Assembly (NCBI GenBank): GCA_934692625.1
Contig: CAKUUC010000006.1
Coordinates: 59,080-123,079 of the forward strand
Source of the DNA: an uncultured Candidatus Melainabacteria bacterium
GTDB taxonomy: Bacteria; Cyanobacteriota; Vampirovibrionia; Gastranaerophilales; Gastranaerophilaceae
Direction: 5' to 3'
DNA length: 64,000 nt
In this document: in pieces, positions 1 to 8,774 of the stretch
How the letters are laid out: every line of letters starts with the position of its first letter
How positions within the stretch are numbered: the stretch's first letter is position 1
Notes under the pieces: model-generated
Database searches by the model: none
Seen by the model: the letters and a program-made list of their open reading frames with translations, nothing else
Told to the model about the DNA's origin: nothing
Program-made: the position numbers and the translations under genes

Positions 1-551
1 GTCTGTGAATTATAAATAAATATATCATATCCCATTCGATTTGGACCTTTAAATGGTCCATTAGTATCGAATACAAATGAAACCCAAGCAGGACCCCAAA
101 GATTAGTTTGCCAGTTAGATACAAACATTCCGTTTGGTAAAAAATATCCGGTATTAATTAGGCAATTTCTGAATTCTCCCATCATTGTGTGAGCACATTC
201 TCTTCCTGCTATTATACTATAGTTATTAATATAGCTAGCTCCTTTAAATTGTTTTTTCCACGCTTCGTTTATTGTTGGAATTTGGGCTTGTAAATTTTTA
301 TACTCTTGCCTATCATCTTTTTCTGCAACAGTTTGTTCTATACTAAAATCTTTCAATTCAATACCAATTTCGTCAGTAGTTCGTAGTATTGCCTGCTGTA
401 ATATAGAATCTGCAGTTTTAAATTGAGTTTGCAAAACTTTGACCTTGTAATTAGTTATTAAACTAGGTAATGTAATTGCGGCTATAACTCCAATAACTCC
501 AATCGTTATCAATATTTCCGCCAAGGTAAAACCTAGTTTTAATTTTCTCAT
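1..551 (-). CDS. Type IV prepilin-like protein, C-terminus cut by window edge
   Basis: The reading frame starts at an ATG at 551 and stays open to base 1, giving 183 codons without the C-terminus. It begins MRKLKLGFTLAEILITIG, a type III (class IV) signal peptide: short basic leader, Gly-Phe cleavage site, Glu at +5 and a hydrophobic helix. Such proteins are processed by a PilD-type peptidase and assembled or exported by type IV pilus or type II secretion machinery. Near the end it carries FDTNGPFKGPNRMGYDIF, also found in the prepilins at 6547 and 21648. GGAG lies 8 nt before the ATG. A small HTH gene is divergent, 88 bp away. Whether it is a pilin or a pseudopilin cannot be told from sequence. 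Confidence 0.85.
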   Translation of the reverse strand, partial: MRKLKLGFTLAEILITIGVIGVIAAITLPSLITNYKVKVLQTQFKTADSILQQAILRTTDEIGIELKDFSIEQTVAEKDDRQEYKNLQAQIPTINEAWKKQFKGASYINNYSIIAGRECAHTMMGEFRNCLINTGYFLPNGMFVSNWQTNLWGPAWVSFVFDTNGPFKGPNRMGYDIFIYNSQ

Positions 552-579
552 TCTTAATTCTCCGCGCGTATATCATAAT

Positions 580-610
580 ATACATAATTGTATTTTACAA
601 TACTATGTAT
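580..610. promoter_or_regulatory. Nested inverted repeat, candidate operator between prepilin and HTH gene
   Basis: ATACATA (580-586) and TATGTAT (604-610) form a 7-bp inverted repeat. Nested inside it are TTGTA (588-592) and TACAA (596-600), separated by 3 bp. The element sits between the divergent prepilin (start 551) and HTH gene (start 640). That is where an autoregulating HTH repressor would bind. The role is inferred; the symmetry is visible directly. Confidence 0.5.
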
Positions 611-639
611 TGTTTATTTTAATTATTTATTATAATAGA

Positions 640-858
640 ATGAATTATATTGAGTTAAGTAAAAATTTTGGAATTAAGCTGAAGTATTATCGTTTGCAAA
701 GAGGGTATACGCAAGAAAAACTTGCAGAAAAAATGGGTGTGGATGCGCATTATATAAGTGATATAGAATGTGGTTCAAGAAATATTACATTTAAAACGTT
801 ATCAAAATTGATAGAAACACTAGAAATTGCACCATATAAATTTTTTACATTTGAATAA
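640..858 (+). CDS. Small XRE-family HTH regulator, divergent from prepilin
   Basis: This is a 72-residue protein consisting almost only of a lambda-repressor-type helix-turn-helix: IKLKYYRLQRGYTQEKLAEK followed by GVDAHYISDIECGSRNITFK. Residues Q, A, S and E fall at the usual HTH_3 positions. The frame is open from a TTG at 610, but the ATG at 640 gives the usual length for the family. No clear ribosome binding site precedes it, and a TATAAT at 631-636 lies very close to the start. It has no sensor domain. The gene diverges from a prepilin gene 88 bp away, so it probably controls that gene and itself. That is an inference from arrangement, repeated at 6262 and 21303. Confidence 0.8.
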   Translation: MNYIELSKNFGIKLKYYRLQRGYTQEKLAEKMGVDAHYISDIECGSRNITFKTLSKLIETLEIAPYKFFTFE

Positions 859-943
859 GGTTTTTGTTGTTTGGAAGTGCAGACGTCATTATTTTAATTA
901 GTTGGATTGCTCTCTAAACCTACGTTTTTGTATTAAATTTACT

Positions 944-973
944 AAAAAAACGACTCCTTTCGGAGCCGTTTTT
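944..973 (-). terminator. Rho-independent terminator of groESL
   Basis: Read on the minus strand, AAAAACGGCTCC and its near-perfect complement form a stem with a GAAA-type loop. The hairpin is followed by a T run. It lies 30 bp beyond the groEL stop codon. Confidence 0.85.
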
Positions 974-1003
974 AACTTTTTGGACATTTTGATATAAATC
1001 AAA

Positions 1004-2671
<1,668 letters not shown>

Positions 2672-2710
2672 TTAAAACTCTTAATTTGAATAAATTTAAA
2701 ATACACATTC

Positions 2711-2995
2711 TTATTCAATAATTGCTAGTGCATCTTTTATTGATAAGATTTTGTATTCAGTACCGTCCATTTTTACGTCAGTACCTGCATATTTAGCATA
2801 AAGAATAACATCGCCAACTTTAACGTCCATAGGTTCTCTTTCGCCTTTGTCGTTCAACTTGCCCAAACCAACGGCAACAACTTCACCTCTTTGAGGTTTT
2901 TCTTTTGCGCTATCAGGAATAAAAATACCGCCTGAAGTTTGTTCTGTTTCTTCTATAACTTTAATAACAACTCTTTCGCCTAAAGGTTTAATCAT
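2711..2995 (-). CDS. groES: Co-chaperonin GroES
   Basis: This is the heptameric lid of the GroEL chamber. The 94-residue protein starts MIKPLGERVVIKVIEETEQT, contains the mobile loop region (SGGIFIPDSAKEKPQRGEVV) and ends KDALAIIE, matching the usual family length. The frame is open 23 codons further upstream. The ATG at 2995 is chosen because AGGAGAGG lies just before it and the upstream residues match no GroES. It is the first gene of groES-groEL. A TATAAT-like box lies about 45 bp upstream (3039-3044, minus strand), but the matching -35 is weak. Confidence 0.97.
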   Translation of the reverse strand: MIKPLGERVVIKVIEETEQTSGGIFIPDSAKEKPQRGEVVAVGLGKLNDKGEREPMDVKVGDVILYAKYAGTDVKMDGTEYKILSIKDALAIIE

Positions 2996-3131
2996 GATGT
3001 CCTCTCCTTTTCTTTCTATCATATAGATTTCTATTAACATTATATTTATATAACGGAAATCCAAAATTTGTTAAAAAGTTAAGGAAAAATTAATGTTTTA
3101 ATTCAAGCAAAAATTATTCAGAAGAAAATTA

Positions 3132-4070
3132 TTAGTCTGCGAATACGTATTCCAATTTCTTCCAAATAGAAGCAGTATAATAATAGTCATCTTCTAGTTT
3201 GGGATTAACCGGTTCAAAACCCATTTTTCGCATTACTCTTGGGATTAAATATTCGTTTTTAATTTGAATCCCGTCATCTTCTCCATTGACAAATATTCCA
3301 TCTCTACCGAGTTTTTGTCTTATGCCTGCTACAACTTTTGTCAAAACTTCTTCTTTTTCTTCTGTTCTAGGAACGGTGTCCAAAAGATGATAAAGCGCAT
3401 TTCTAAAAAACAATACGTCAACTTGTTTTGGGGCATCTAACTTGTCTAATTCTCTTATATCACCTTCTATAAAACGGCAATTATTAATTTTGTCATCTTT
3501 CAATTTAAAATAGCGACTTTTTCGTCCAATATTGGGGTTTAAGTCTTCAAAAGCGCGTTTTATATTATTATAGAATTTGTAAAATTTACTATTTATTGGC
3601 TCAAATGTATCTTCAAACAGTGTTCTATATTCTTGTTGACGCTTGCTTAAATTGTTTTTATCATCAAAAACTAAGTATGAATCTTTTAAAAATGTATCTT
3701 TTTCGCTATCAACAATAGATGTTTGCATCAATACTTTACCTTTTCTTGCTGAATCTATAGCCTTGGGGCTGAGGTCAAAGCCGATAATATTAACCTTGTT
3801 TTTTAGTCCTTTAAGCAGCAGGCTTAGAGAGTAGGCTTCTTCGCCGGTTGAACACGCTCCGACCAAAATGTTTATCTCTTTTTTATCTGCAAAATTCTTT
3901 GTAATATAACTTTTTACACGTTCAAGAGTAACCGGTTCTCTAAAAAATGCAGTTTGATGCGCTAGGTATCGAATACCTTTTTTGCCGTAGAATTCTGCCA
4001 TTGTGTGACCGGTAAAGGTTTGTGGTTTGTATTGATTATTATAATTTGGGGTAATTGGATTTATTAGCAT
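3132..4070 (-). CDS. CheR-like SAM-dependent methyltransferase, orphan
   Basis: The protein has the CheR-type fold signature. FFREP leads into the SAM-binding motif ILVGACSTGEEAYSLSL, followed by IIGFDLSPKAIDSARKG (adenosine-binding acidic residue). The later VDVLFFRNALYHLLD corresponds to the CheR C/FRNVLIYF motif. True CheR methylates glutamates of chemoreceptors, but no receptor, CheB or CheA gene is nearby, so the substrate is unknown. The frame extends to a TTG at 4091. The ATG at 4070 (312 aa) is preferred because it gives an N-terminus MLINPITPNYNN...FTG, of a kind seen in lineage-specific proteins. No strong ribosome binding site supports either start. Confidence 0.75.
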   Translation of the reverse strand: MLINPITPNYNNQYKPQTFTGHTMAEFYGKKGIRYLAHQTAFFREPVTLERVKSYITKNFADKKEINILVGACSTGEEAYSLSLLLKGLKNKVNIIGFDLSPKAIDSARKGKVLMQTSIVDSEKDTFLKDSYLVFDDKNNLSKRQQEYRTLFEDTFEPINSKFYKFYNNIKRAFEDLNPNIGRKSRYFKLKDDKINNCRFIEGDIRELDKLDAPKQVDVLFFRNALYHLLDTVPRTEEKEEVLTKVVAGIRQKLGRDGIFVNGEDDGIQIKNEYLIPRVMRKMGFEPVNPKLEDDYYYTASIWKKLEYVFAD

Positions 4071-4198
4071 GTTTCTATCAAAACTCGTCAAGAAAAATTT
4101 TTGTTAGGTTACGGAAAGTTACATTTGTAAAGAGTCAGACTATAAAAAAATCAATGACTATGATAAAGTTACTGTGTGTATATTAAAAAGGAGGGAAT

Positions 4199-5347
4199 AT
4201 GAAAAAACTATTCAAATTATTGCTACCCGTAGTTATGTTGGCAATGGGTACAATGCAAGCGTTTGCATTTCCTGATGTTAGCAGTAGTTATTGGGCAGCG
4301 CCTGAAATCGAATTGTTGTCAGAAAAAGGTGTTATTGTCGGTTATCCGGATGGAACATTTAAACCTGATGCAAACGTAACAAGAGCGGAATTTGCAGCAA
4401 TGGCAATTAGAGCACTTGGGCAAGAGCATACAAAAGTTGCTCAACCTGTTCACTTTGCAGATATTGATGAAACACATTGGGCTTACGAAGATATTCAAAA
4501 AGCGCTTTATTTTGACTTGATTAACAATGAAAAATCTAGTGATTTATTCAGACCTGATGATTCTGTATCTAGAGCAGAATCATTGTCCGTTGCCGTAAAT
4601 GCTTTGACTACAGAAACTATTAGTACAGCAAAGGCAAAAGAAGTTTTATCTCAAAAATATGCTGATGCAAACACTGTTCCAGAATGGTTCTTGATTCCTG
4701 CCGGTAAAGCAGAAATTTTGAATATGATAGTTGTTGCACCGTCAGCAAAGAAAGCCGAATTAGAATCAACAAGACCTGCAACAAGAGCAGAAGTTGCGGC
4801 AATTTTGTACAAAATGATGGAGCAAGCAAAACTAAATCCGAATGCAAAACTTGCAGAAGCAATGCGTAAAAAAATTGGTGAAGGTTTTGTAATTGACGAT
4901 GCTACAGTTCAAGGAAGTGTGGGTATCATTCCTGAAGGTACTATTGTTCCTATTAGATTGACAACTTATATTAGTTCTCAATCTTCAGAAGGCGGAGCAA
5001 TGTACAGCGCTTCAATTCCAGTAAATTATGTTACAAAAGATCATTATATTTTAGTTAGAGAAGGTGCTTCTTTGAATGGTCAATTAATTGATGTAAGACC
5101 TGGGCTATATTTTAGACAAAATGGTGTGTTAATTTTGAAGAATGCACTTGTTACGACTACCAACGACCAAACTGCTCCATTCAATGCTCTTGGTGAAATT
5201 AAAAAAGATAGAAATTGGTGGATGAAGTTTGTAAGATGGGCATTCAAGGGTGAAAAACTTGAAGTTCCGGCATCAGATGTTGTGAATGTTAAATTGCTTC
5301 AACCATTGAAAGTTGATCTTACTAACGGTTGGATTTACGAAAAATAG
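4199..5347 (+). CDS. Exported S-layer homology (SLH) domain protein
   Basis: The 382-residue protein starts with a signal peptide (MKKLFKLLLPVVMLAMGTMQ, cut after AFA). Two clear SLH repeats follow: FPDVSSSYWAAPEIELLSEK...GYPDGTFKPDANVTRAEFAA (about 24-70) and FADIDETHWAYEDIQKAL...FRPDDSVSRAES (about 88-135). A degenerate third repeat (about 152-205) ends in TRAEVAAILYKMM. SLH domains bind pyruvylated secondary cell-wall polymers or, in cyanobacteria, peptidoglycan. The C-terminal ~150 residues (GTIVPIRLTTYISS...REGASLNGQLIDVRPG) look like a beta-rich domain, vaguely reminiscent of VirB10/TrbI C-termini. AAAGGAGGG lies before the ATG. It is probably monocistronic and followed by a hairpin. 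Confidence 0.9.
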   Translation: MKKLFKLLLPVVMLAMGTMQAFAFPDVSSSYWAAPEIELLSEKGVIVGYPDGTFKPDANVTRAEFAAMAIRALGQEHTKVAQPVHFADIDETHWAYEDIQKALYFDLINNEKSSDLFRPDDSVSRAESLSVAVNALTTETISTAKAKEVLSQKYADANTVPEWFLIPAGKAEILNMIVVAPSAKKAELESTRPATRAEVAAILYKMMEQAKLNPNAKLAEAMRKKIGEGFVIDDATVQGSVGIIPEGTIVPIRLTTYISSQSSEGGAMYSASIPVNYVTKDHYILVREGASLNGQLIDVRPGLYFRQNGVLILKNALVTTTNDQTAPFNALGEIKKDRNWWMKFVRWAFKGEKLEVPASDVVNVKLLQPLKVDLTNGWIYEK

Positions 5348-5379
5348 AAATTTATTTAAAAGATAAGCGCAAATCAAGA

Positions 5380-5408
5380 GAGGCGGTGTTTTTATAAAAC
5401 ACCGCCTC
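5380..5408. terminator. Perfect 13-bp hairpin between convergent genes
   Basis: GAGGCGGTGTTTT (5380-5392) and AAAACACCGCCTC (5396-5408) pair perfectly around a 3-nt loop. The hairpin lies between the SLH gene and the convergent Spy-like gene, so it can terminate both. The T run is inside the stem rather than after it. Confidence 0.75.
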
Positions 5409-5438
5409 AAAATTTATAATACAAATAAAATTTATTGA

Positions 5439-6026
5439 TTAGTCTTCTTCCGGAGCAACTTCTGGTCTTGGTGGGTTTTCCCAACAATCTTGAGGTCTTG
5501 GCGGACGATTTTCAAACTTCTGGCATGGACGTGAGTTTTTGAATTTTTTCATTCCGTCTGCTTTCATTTTCTTTAATTGTTTTACTTGCTTGCTTGTCAA
5601 AATTGATTCAAATTCAGCTTTGCTTTGTTTTTTGATTTTGTGAATTTGACCTTTCAACTCGTGAATATCTTTTCTGATTGGTGCTAATTCTGCTTGGCGT
5701 TCATCAAAGGTTAAACGTTTGTCCATAACTGCTTTTTCTTCTTTCAATTTTTCACCAATTTTGTCTAAAATAGGTTTAATTTGTTCTTTTTCTTGTTCTC
5801 TGATTGCTTGTGCTTTTGCTTTTTGTTCGTCAGTTAGTTTTAACTTTTGTTCAAATGCTGCAAAATCAGGACGTTTTGGCATTTTGCCAAATTCACACGG
5901 TTTATTTTTGAATGCTTTTTCGCAAGGTACAGGACACGCAGGAGCCGGCGCTACCTCTTCTTGAGCAAAAACTCGAGTTGCTGACATCAAACCTACAATA
6001 CCTGCCAAAATTAAAATCTTTTTCAT
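5439..6026 (-). CDS. Exported Spy/CpxP-like helical protein with LTxxQ motif
   Basis: The 195-residue product has a signal peptide (MKKILILAGIVGLMSATRVFA). A helical, strongly charged body includes FEQKLKLTDEQKAKAQAIRE, where LTDEQ matches the LTxxQ hallmark of Spy/CpxP periplasmic proteins, and a second LTSKQ near residue 155. Spy and CpxP are envelope-stress chaperones or regulators. The proline- and cysteine-rich ends (CPVPCEKAFKNKPC and PCQKFENRPPRPQDCWENPP) are unusual for the family and could form disulfides. The frame is open further upstream. The ATG at 6026 is preferred because AAGAAAGGA precedes it and the signal peptide then begins at residue 1. The specific role is unknown. Confidence 0.75.
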   Translation of the reverse strand: MKKILILAGIVGLMSATRVFAQEEVAPAPACPVPCEKAFKNKPCEFGKMPKRPDFAAFEQKLKLTDEQKAKAQAIREQEKEQIKPILDKIGEKLKEEKAVMDKRLTFDERQAELAPIRKDIHELKGQIHKIKKQSKAEFESILTSKQVKQLKKMKADGMKKFKNSRPCQKFENRPPRPQDCWENPPRPEVAPEED

Positions 6027-6175
6027 TAACAATCCTTTCTTTTTGTCTATAACTTCGTCATTCAATTTTATAACGATAGCAAATTTCAAATTGTTCATTT
6101 TTGAGAAAAAACTTTGTTAAGTTTTGTAAAAATAACGGGTCGATTTTAGCAATTTTTACTAATGAGAATACTTTA

Positions 6176-6245
6176 TATAAATATATAAAGCTCTCTCTTC
6201 TTATTTAAACGGATAGGCCTTGAATATTACAAGGTCTTTTTTTTT
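6176..6245 (+). ncRNA. Candidate small RNA: promoter-like box and hairpin terminator
   Basis: In the 163-bp gap between genes, TTTACT (6155-6160) and TATAAA (6176-6181) resemble a promoter with 15-bp spacing. About 50 bp later GGCCTTG and CAAGGTC pair around a short loop, followed by nine T residues (6237-6245) on the plus strand. No gene on this strand needs the terminator: both flanking genes are minus-strand. A short transcript of about 55 nt from near 6189 is the simplest reading. The terminator is clear; the promoter is weak. Confidence 0.35.
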
Positions 6246-6261
6246 GCCAATTTTACGGCAA

Positions 6262-6480
6262 TTAGAAATCTATAAGATCTTTTACTTTTACATTGAGAGT
6301 ATCTGCAATATCAATCAACAAATCTAAACTGACAGTGCGTTTTGCCGTTTCAATTTTCGCCAAATGTTCTCGAGATATGCCCAACATCTCAGCTAACGTA
6401 TTTTGCGAATACCCTAAACTCCTTCTTTTGGTATAAATTGCTCTACCCAAGTTGTAAATTTTTGTAATCTTATTGTTCAC
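6262..6480 (-). CDS. Small XRE-family HTH regulator, divergent from prepilin
   Basis: The 72-residue protein is a single helix-turn-helix domain: YTKRRSLGYSQNTLAEMLGI followed by SREHLAKIETAKRTVSLDLL, with a short tail NVKVKDLIDF. The Q, A, S/R and E positions of the HTH_3 family are all present. Its start lies 66 bp from the divergent prepilin start at 6547. The intergenic region contains ATTGTATGTAGAC but no strong palindrome. It has no effector domain. By arrangement it is probably the dedicated regulator of the neighbouring prepilin, as proposed for the pairs at 1-858 and 21303-22376. Confidence 0.85.
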   Translation of the reverse strand: MNNKITKIYNLGRAIYTKRRSLGYSQNTLAEMLGISREHLAKIETAKRTVSLDLLIDIADTLNVKVKDLIDF

Positions 6481-6546
6481 AAAAATATTTTATGGTAGTT
6501 TTAAATTATTGTATGTAGACTAAAAGAGAACAAAAGCGTGCGAATT

Positions 6547-7329
6547 ATGAGAAAACTAAAATTAGGTTTTACCTTGGCAGAAGTTTTGATAGTTGTGGGA
6601 ATTGTCGGAGTTATTGCGGCAATCGCAATCCCAATGTTATATCAACATTACAAGGTTCAAGTTTTGAAAAATCAATTCAAAGTTGCAGATGAAGTAATTA
6701 CTCAAGCTTTGAAAAATACCGTAACCGAACTTGGCTATGACAACTTGAATGACCTAAATTTGAATTATTATGTTTCCGGTAGTAATCCGAGTGATGAAGC
6801 CAAACAAAACCTTCAAAAATTAAATGATGCGTGGATAAAGCAATTTAAGGGAATTTACCAGATTGATTACGGTAGAGATATTTATCATAAAAATGCCTTT
6901 GCGAAATCAATGTTAGGCGAAAAAACTTATGCTTTTTATTCAGGTAAACAGTATTTACTTCCAAACGGTATGAGAATTTCAAGTATTGGTTATAATACTG
7001 ATTCTGGTACCCCGACTTGTCTTTATTTTACTTTTGATACTAACGGACCGTACAAAGGTCCAAATCGTGCAGGATACGACATTTTTGAATACTATTCGAT
7101 AGAATTTCGTCAGGGTTGCAATCCGGTTAGAGGAATTTCAACACGCGAAGAAGGTTGTTATTGGTATGCGCATTACAACATGAACCCATCACTTGTTCAG
7201 TACAAAGGAACTTCCGACAAATACGGTTATCCAAACGGGCATACTGTTTGGTTTGCAACTCCGCATGAAGGTCGAAAAGACGAGTATTGGGATATGTTAT
7301 ATAAACCAAGAAGTTATTGGGAAGAATAA
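6547..7329 (+). CDS. Type IV prepilin-like exported protein
   Basis: The complete 260-residue prepilin-like protein starts MRKLKLGFTLAEVLIVVG, with the Gly-Phe cleavage site, Glu at +5 and a long hydrophobic helix. The C-terminal half carries FDTNGPYKGPNRAGYDIF, then GCNP, GCYWYAHYNMNP, and ends YWDMLYKPRSYWEE. The DxNGxxxGPNxxGxD pattern could coordinate calcium, and paired cysteines could form a disulfide as in pilins; both are inferences. A GTG nine bases upstream is in frame. The ATG is preferred because it gives the same leader as the protein at 551. The gene runs divergently from its HTH partner and converges with the DUF2130 gene, only 1 bp apart. Confidence 0.88.
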   Translation: MRKLKLGFTLAEVLIVVGIVGVIAAIAIPMLYQHYKVQVLKNQFKVADEVITQALKNTVTELGYDNLNDLNLNYYVSGSNPSDEAKQNLQKLNDAWIKQFKGIYQIDYGRDIYHKNAFAKSMLGEKTYAFYSGKQYLLPNGMRISSIGYNTDSGTPTCLYFTFDTNGPYKGPNRAGYDIFEYYSIEFRQGCNPVRGISTREEGCYWYAHYNMNPSLVQYKGTSDKYGYPNGHTVWFATPHEGRKDEYWDMLYKPRSYWEE

Positions 7330-7330
7330 A

Positions 7331-8569
7331 TTACCCTTCTGTTTCTAGTAGTGGGAACTCAAGAGCGGATACCGGTTTAATTGCATTGCCGGAAATTCCT
7401 TGGATTGAGCCGTACATATCTGTTGTCGCAGAAATAACGTTCATAATCTCTTTTTCACGTTTTTTCCAAAGTTTGTTCATTGCACGTTTTTCTGCTTCCA
7501 AATCACTTTGCATACCAACAAAAGCGTTCACAATGGTTTCAAACTGAAATCTAAATTCTGTACTTGTCAAATAATTGTACAAAATCGCACTTTTTTCGTG
7601 TCTGTTTTCTTGTAACGATTTAACTTCACTCAATTTGATAATGTTTTCTCTCAAAATAAATGACAACGCTTTGAATTCTTCATAAGTACAAATATAAATT
7701 CCGTCACGGAATCCCATTCTAGTCATACCTTTCGGGTAAATCGCCGTAACCAAAACTCCGATATCTGCACCTTTTTCCTGAATATCGTTTTTGAATTTTG
7801 CAATCCAATCTTCTTTGAAAGTTTTTGTGCGTTTGCTTTCGTAATAAATTGTTCCGCAATTCTGTTTCATTTGAGTGTTGACGATTTGGAGAGAATCTGC
7901 ACCCATATCGCCTTTGCCGACTTCTTGAATTTCGTCGTATTTAAAGTTTTCGGATAGATATTTTTCAATCGCAAGTTCTTGAATTTCTCCTTGAAGTTGC
8001 ATAGAGCCTTGTTCTTGGCGTTTTTTCATTTCTTCTGTCAAATTCTTTTGGTCTTCAAGTTTCTTTTCAAGTGCTGCAATTTTTAACTCATACTTTTCTT
8101 CTGCCGATTTTTGAAGTTTTTGACGTTCTTCTGCCAGTTTTATATTGTATTCTTGTTCGGCTTGAGCAGAAATTTGTTCTTTTAATTCGGCTTTTTCACG
8201 TTCAAGTCGTGATTTTTCCGCTTTCAATTTATTCAAATCTTTTAGTTGCTCGGATTTTTCTTGGAGTTCTTTTTCCATCTCATTATAGGCATCTTCTTGT
8301 TGTGAAAGAATGTCTTTTTTGATTTTTTCTTCACGAAGTTTTAGTTCTTTTTTCTGATTTTCTAAAAGTTGTTCAATTTCTGAATTCTTGTCAGCTTCGT
8401 ATTTATCTTGTAGTTTTTTCATCTCAGATTGATATTTTTTCAATTCTTTTTCAAATTCAGATTTTTGTTCAGCAAGTTCTTTGTCTACGACTTCTTTTGA
8501 GCCGGAAAGAATAATGTCTTCGATATCTATTTCTTCACCACATTTTGGACACTTGATTTTGTTTGCCAT
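7331..8569 (-). CDS. DUF2130 protein with zinc ribbon and coiled coil
   Basis: The 412-residue protein starts with a single zinc-knuckle half (KCPKCGEEIDIED). A long charged coiled coil (about residues 30-215, rich in E, K and Q) follows. The C-terminal domain contains YESKRTKTFKEDWIAKFKND and GVLVTAIYPKGMTRMGFRDG, characteristic of DUF2130. DUF2130 has been suggested to adopt a restriction-endonuclease-like fold; the D..YESKR arrangement fits, but activity is unproven. The architecture resembles RmuC-type coiled-coil nucleases. AAGGAG precedes the ATG. A small hairpin (CCCTAT/ATAGGG, 8590-8606) lies in its short leader. It appears to be a single-gene unit. Confidence 0.8.
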   Translation of the reverse strand: MANKIKCPKCGEEIDIEDIILSGSKEVVDKELAEQKSEFEKELKKYQSEMKKLQDKYEADKNSEIEQLLENQKKELKLREEKIKKDILSQQEDAYNEMEKELQEKSEQLKDLNKLKAEKSRLEREKAELKEQISAQAEQEYNIKLAEERQKLQKSAEEKYELKIAALEKKLEDQKNLTEEMKKRQEQGSMQLQGEIQELAIEKYLSENFKYDEIQEVGKGDMGADSLQIVNTQMKQNCGTIYYESKRTKTFKEDWIAKFKNDIQEKGADIGVLVTAIYPKGMTRMGFRDGIYICTYEEFKALSFILRENIIKLSEVKSLQENRHEKSAILYNYLTSTEFRFQFETIVNAFVGMQSDLEAEKRAMNKLWKKREKEIMNVISATTDMYGSIQGISGNAIKPVSALEFPLLETEG

Positions 8570-8589
8570 ATTCCACTCCTTGAAAAATT

Positions 8590-8606
8590 CCCTATAACTG
8601 ATAGGG
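8590..8606 (-). promoter_or_regulatory. Small stem-loop in leader of DUF2130 gene
   Basis: CCCTAT (8590-8595) and ATAGGG (8601-8606) pair around a 5-nt loop. On the minus strand a short T run (AATTTTTC) follows, 13 bp before the ribosome binding site. It could be a weak attenuator; the evidence is only the sequence symmetry. Confidence 0.3.
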
Positions 8607-8668
8607 TAAAATATTACTTATCAAAAGTCAACCAAAAGATTAAACAAAGTTCATAATATACACAGAAT

Positions 8669-8697
8669 TTGGTGCGGACTGGGTATGTTTATATTAT
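8669..8697 (+). promoter_or_regulatory. Probable promoter of the ribitol-phosphate polymer operon
   Basis: TTGGTG (8669-8674) and TATTAT (8692-8697) are spaced by 17 bp, a sigma-70-type arrangement. They lie 78 bp upstream of the first gene of the operon. No other good candidate was seen in this 205-bp gap. Confidence 0.55.
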
Positions 8698-8774
8698 TAT
8701 AATTATTAATTAGAGGAAGCTATTTTTTTAGAATAGTTGGTAAGAGAATTTATCAAGATAAGAGGTTAAATTTA

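Noticed and set aside
3000..3131. Search for a CIRCE heat-shock operator upstream of groES
   Set aside because: No TTAGCACTC or its inverted partner is present, so HrcA control is not claimed.
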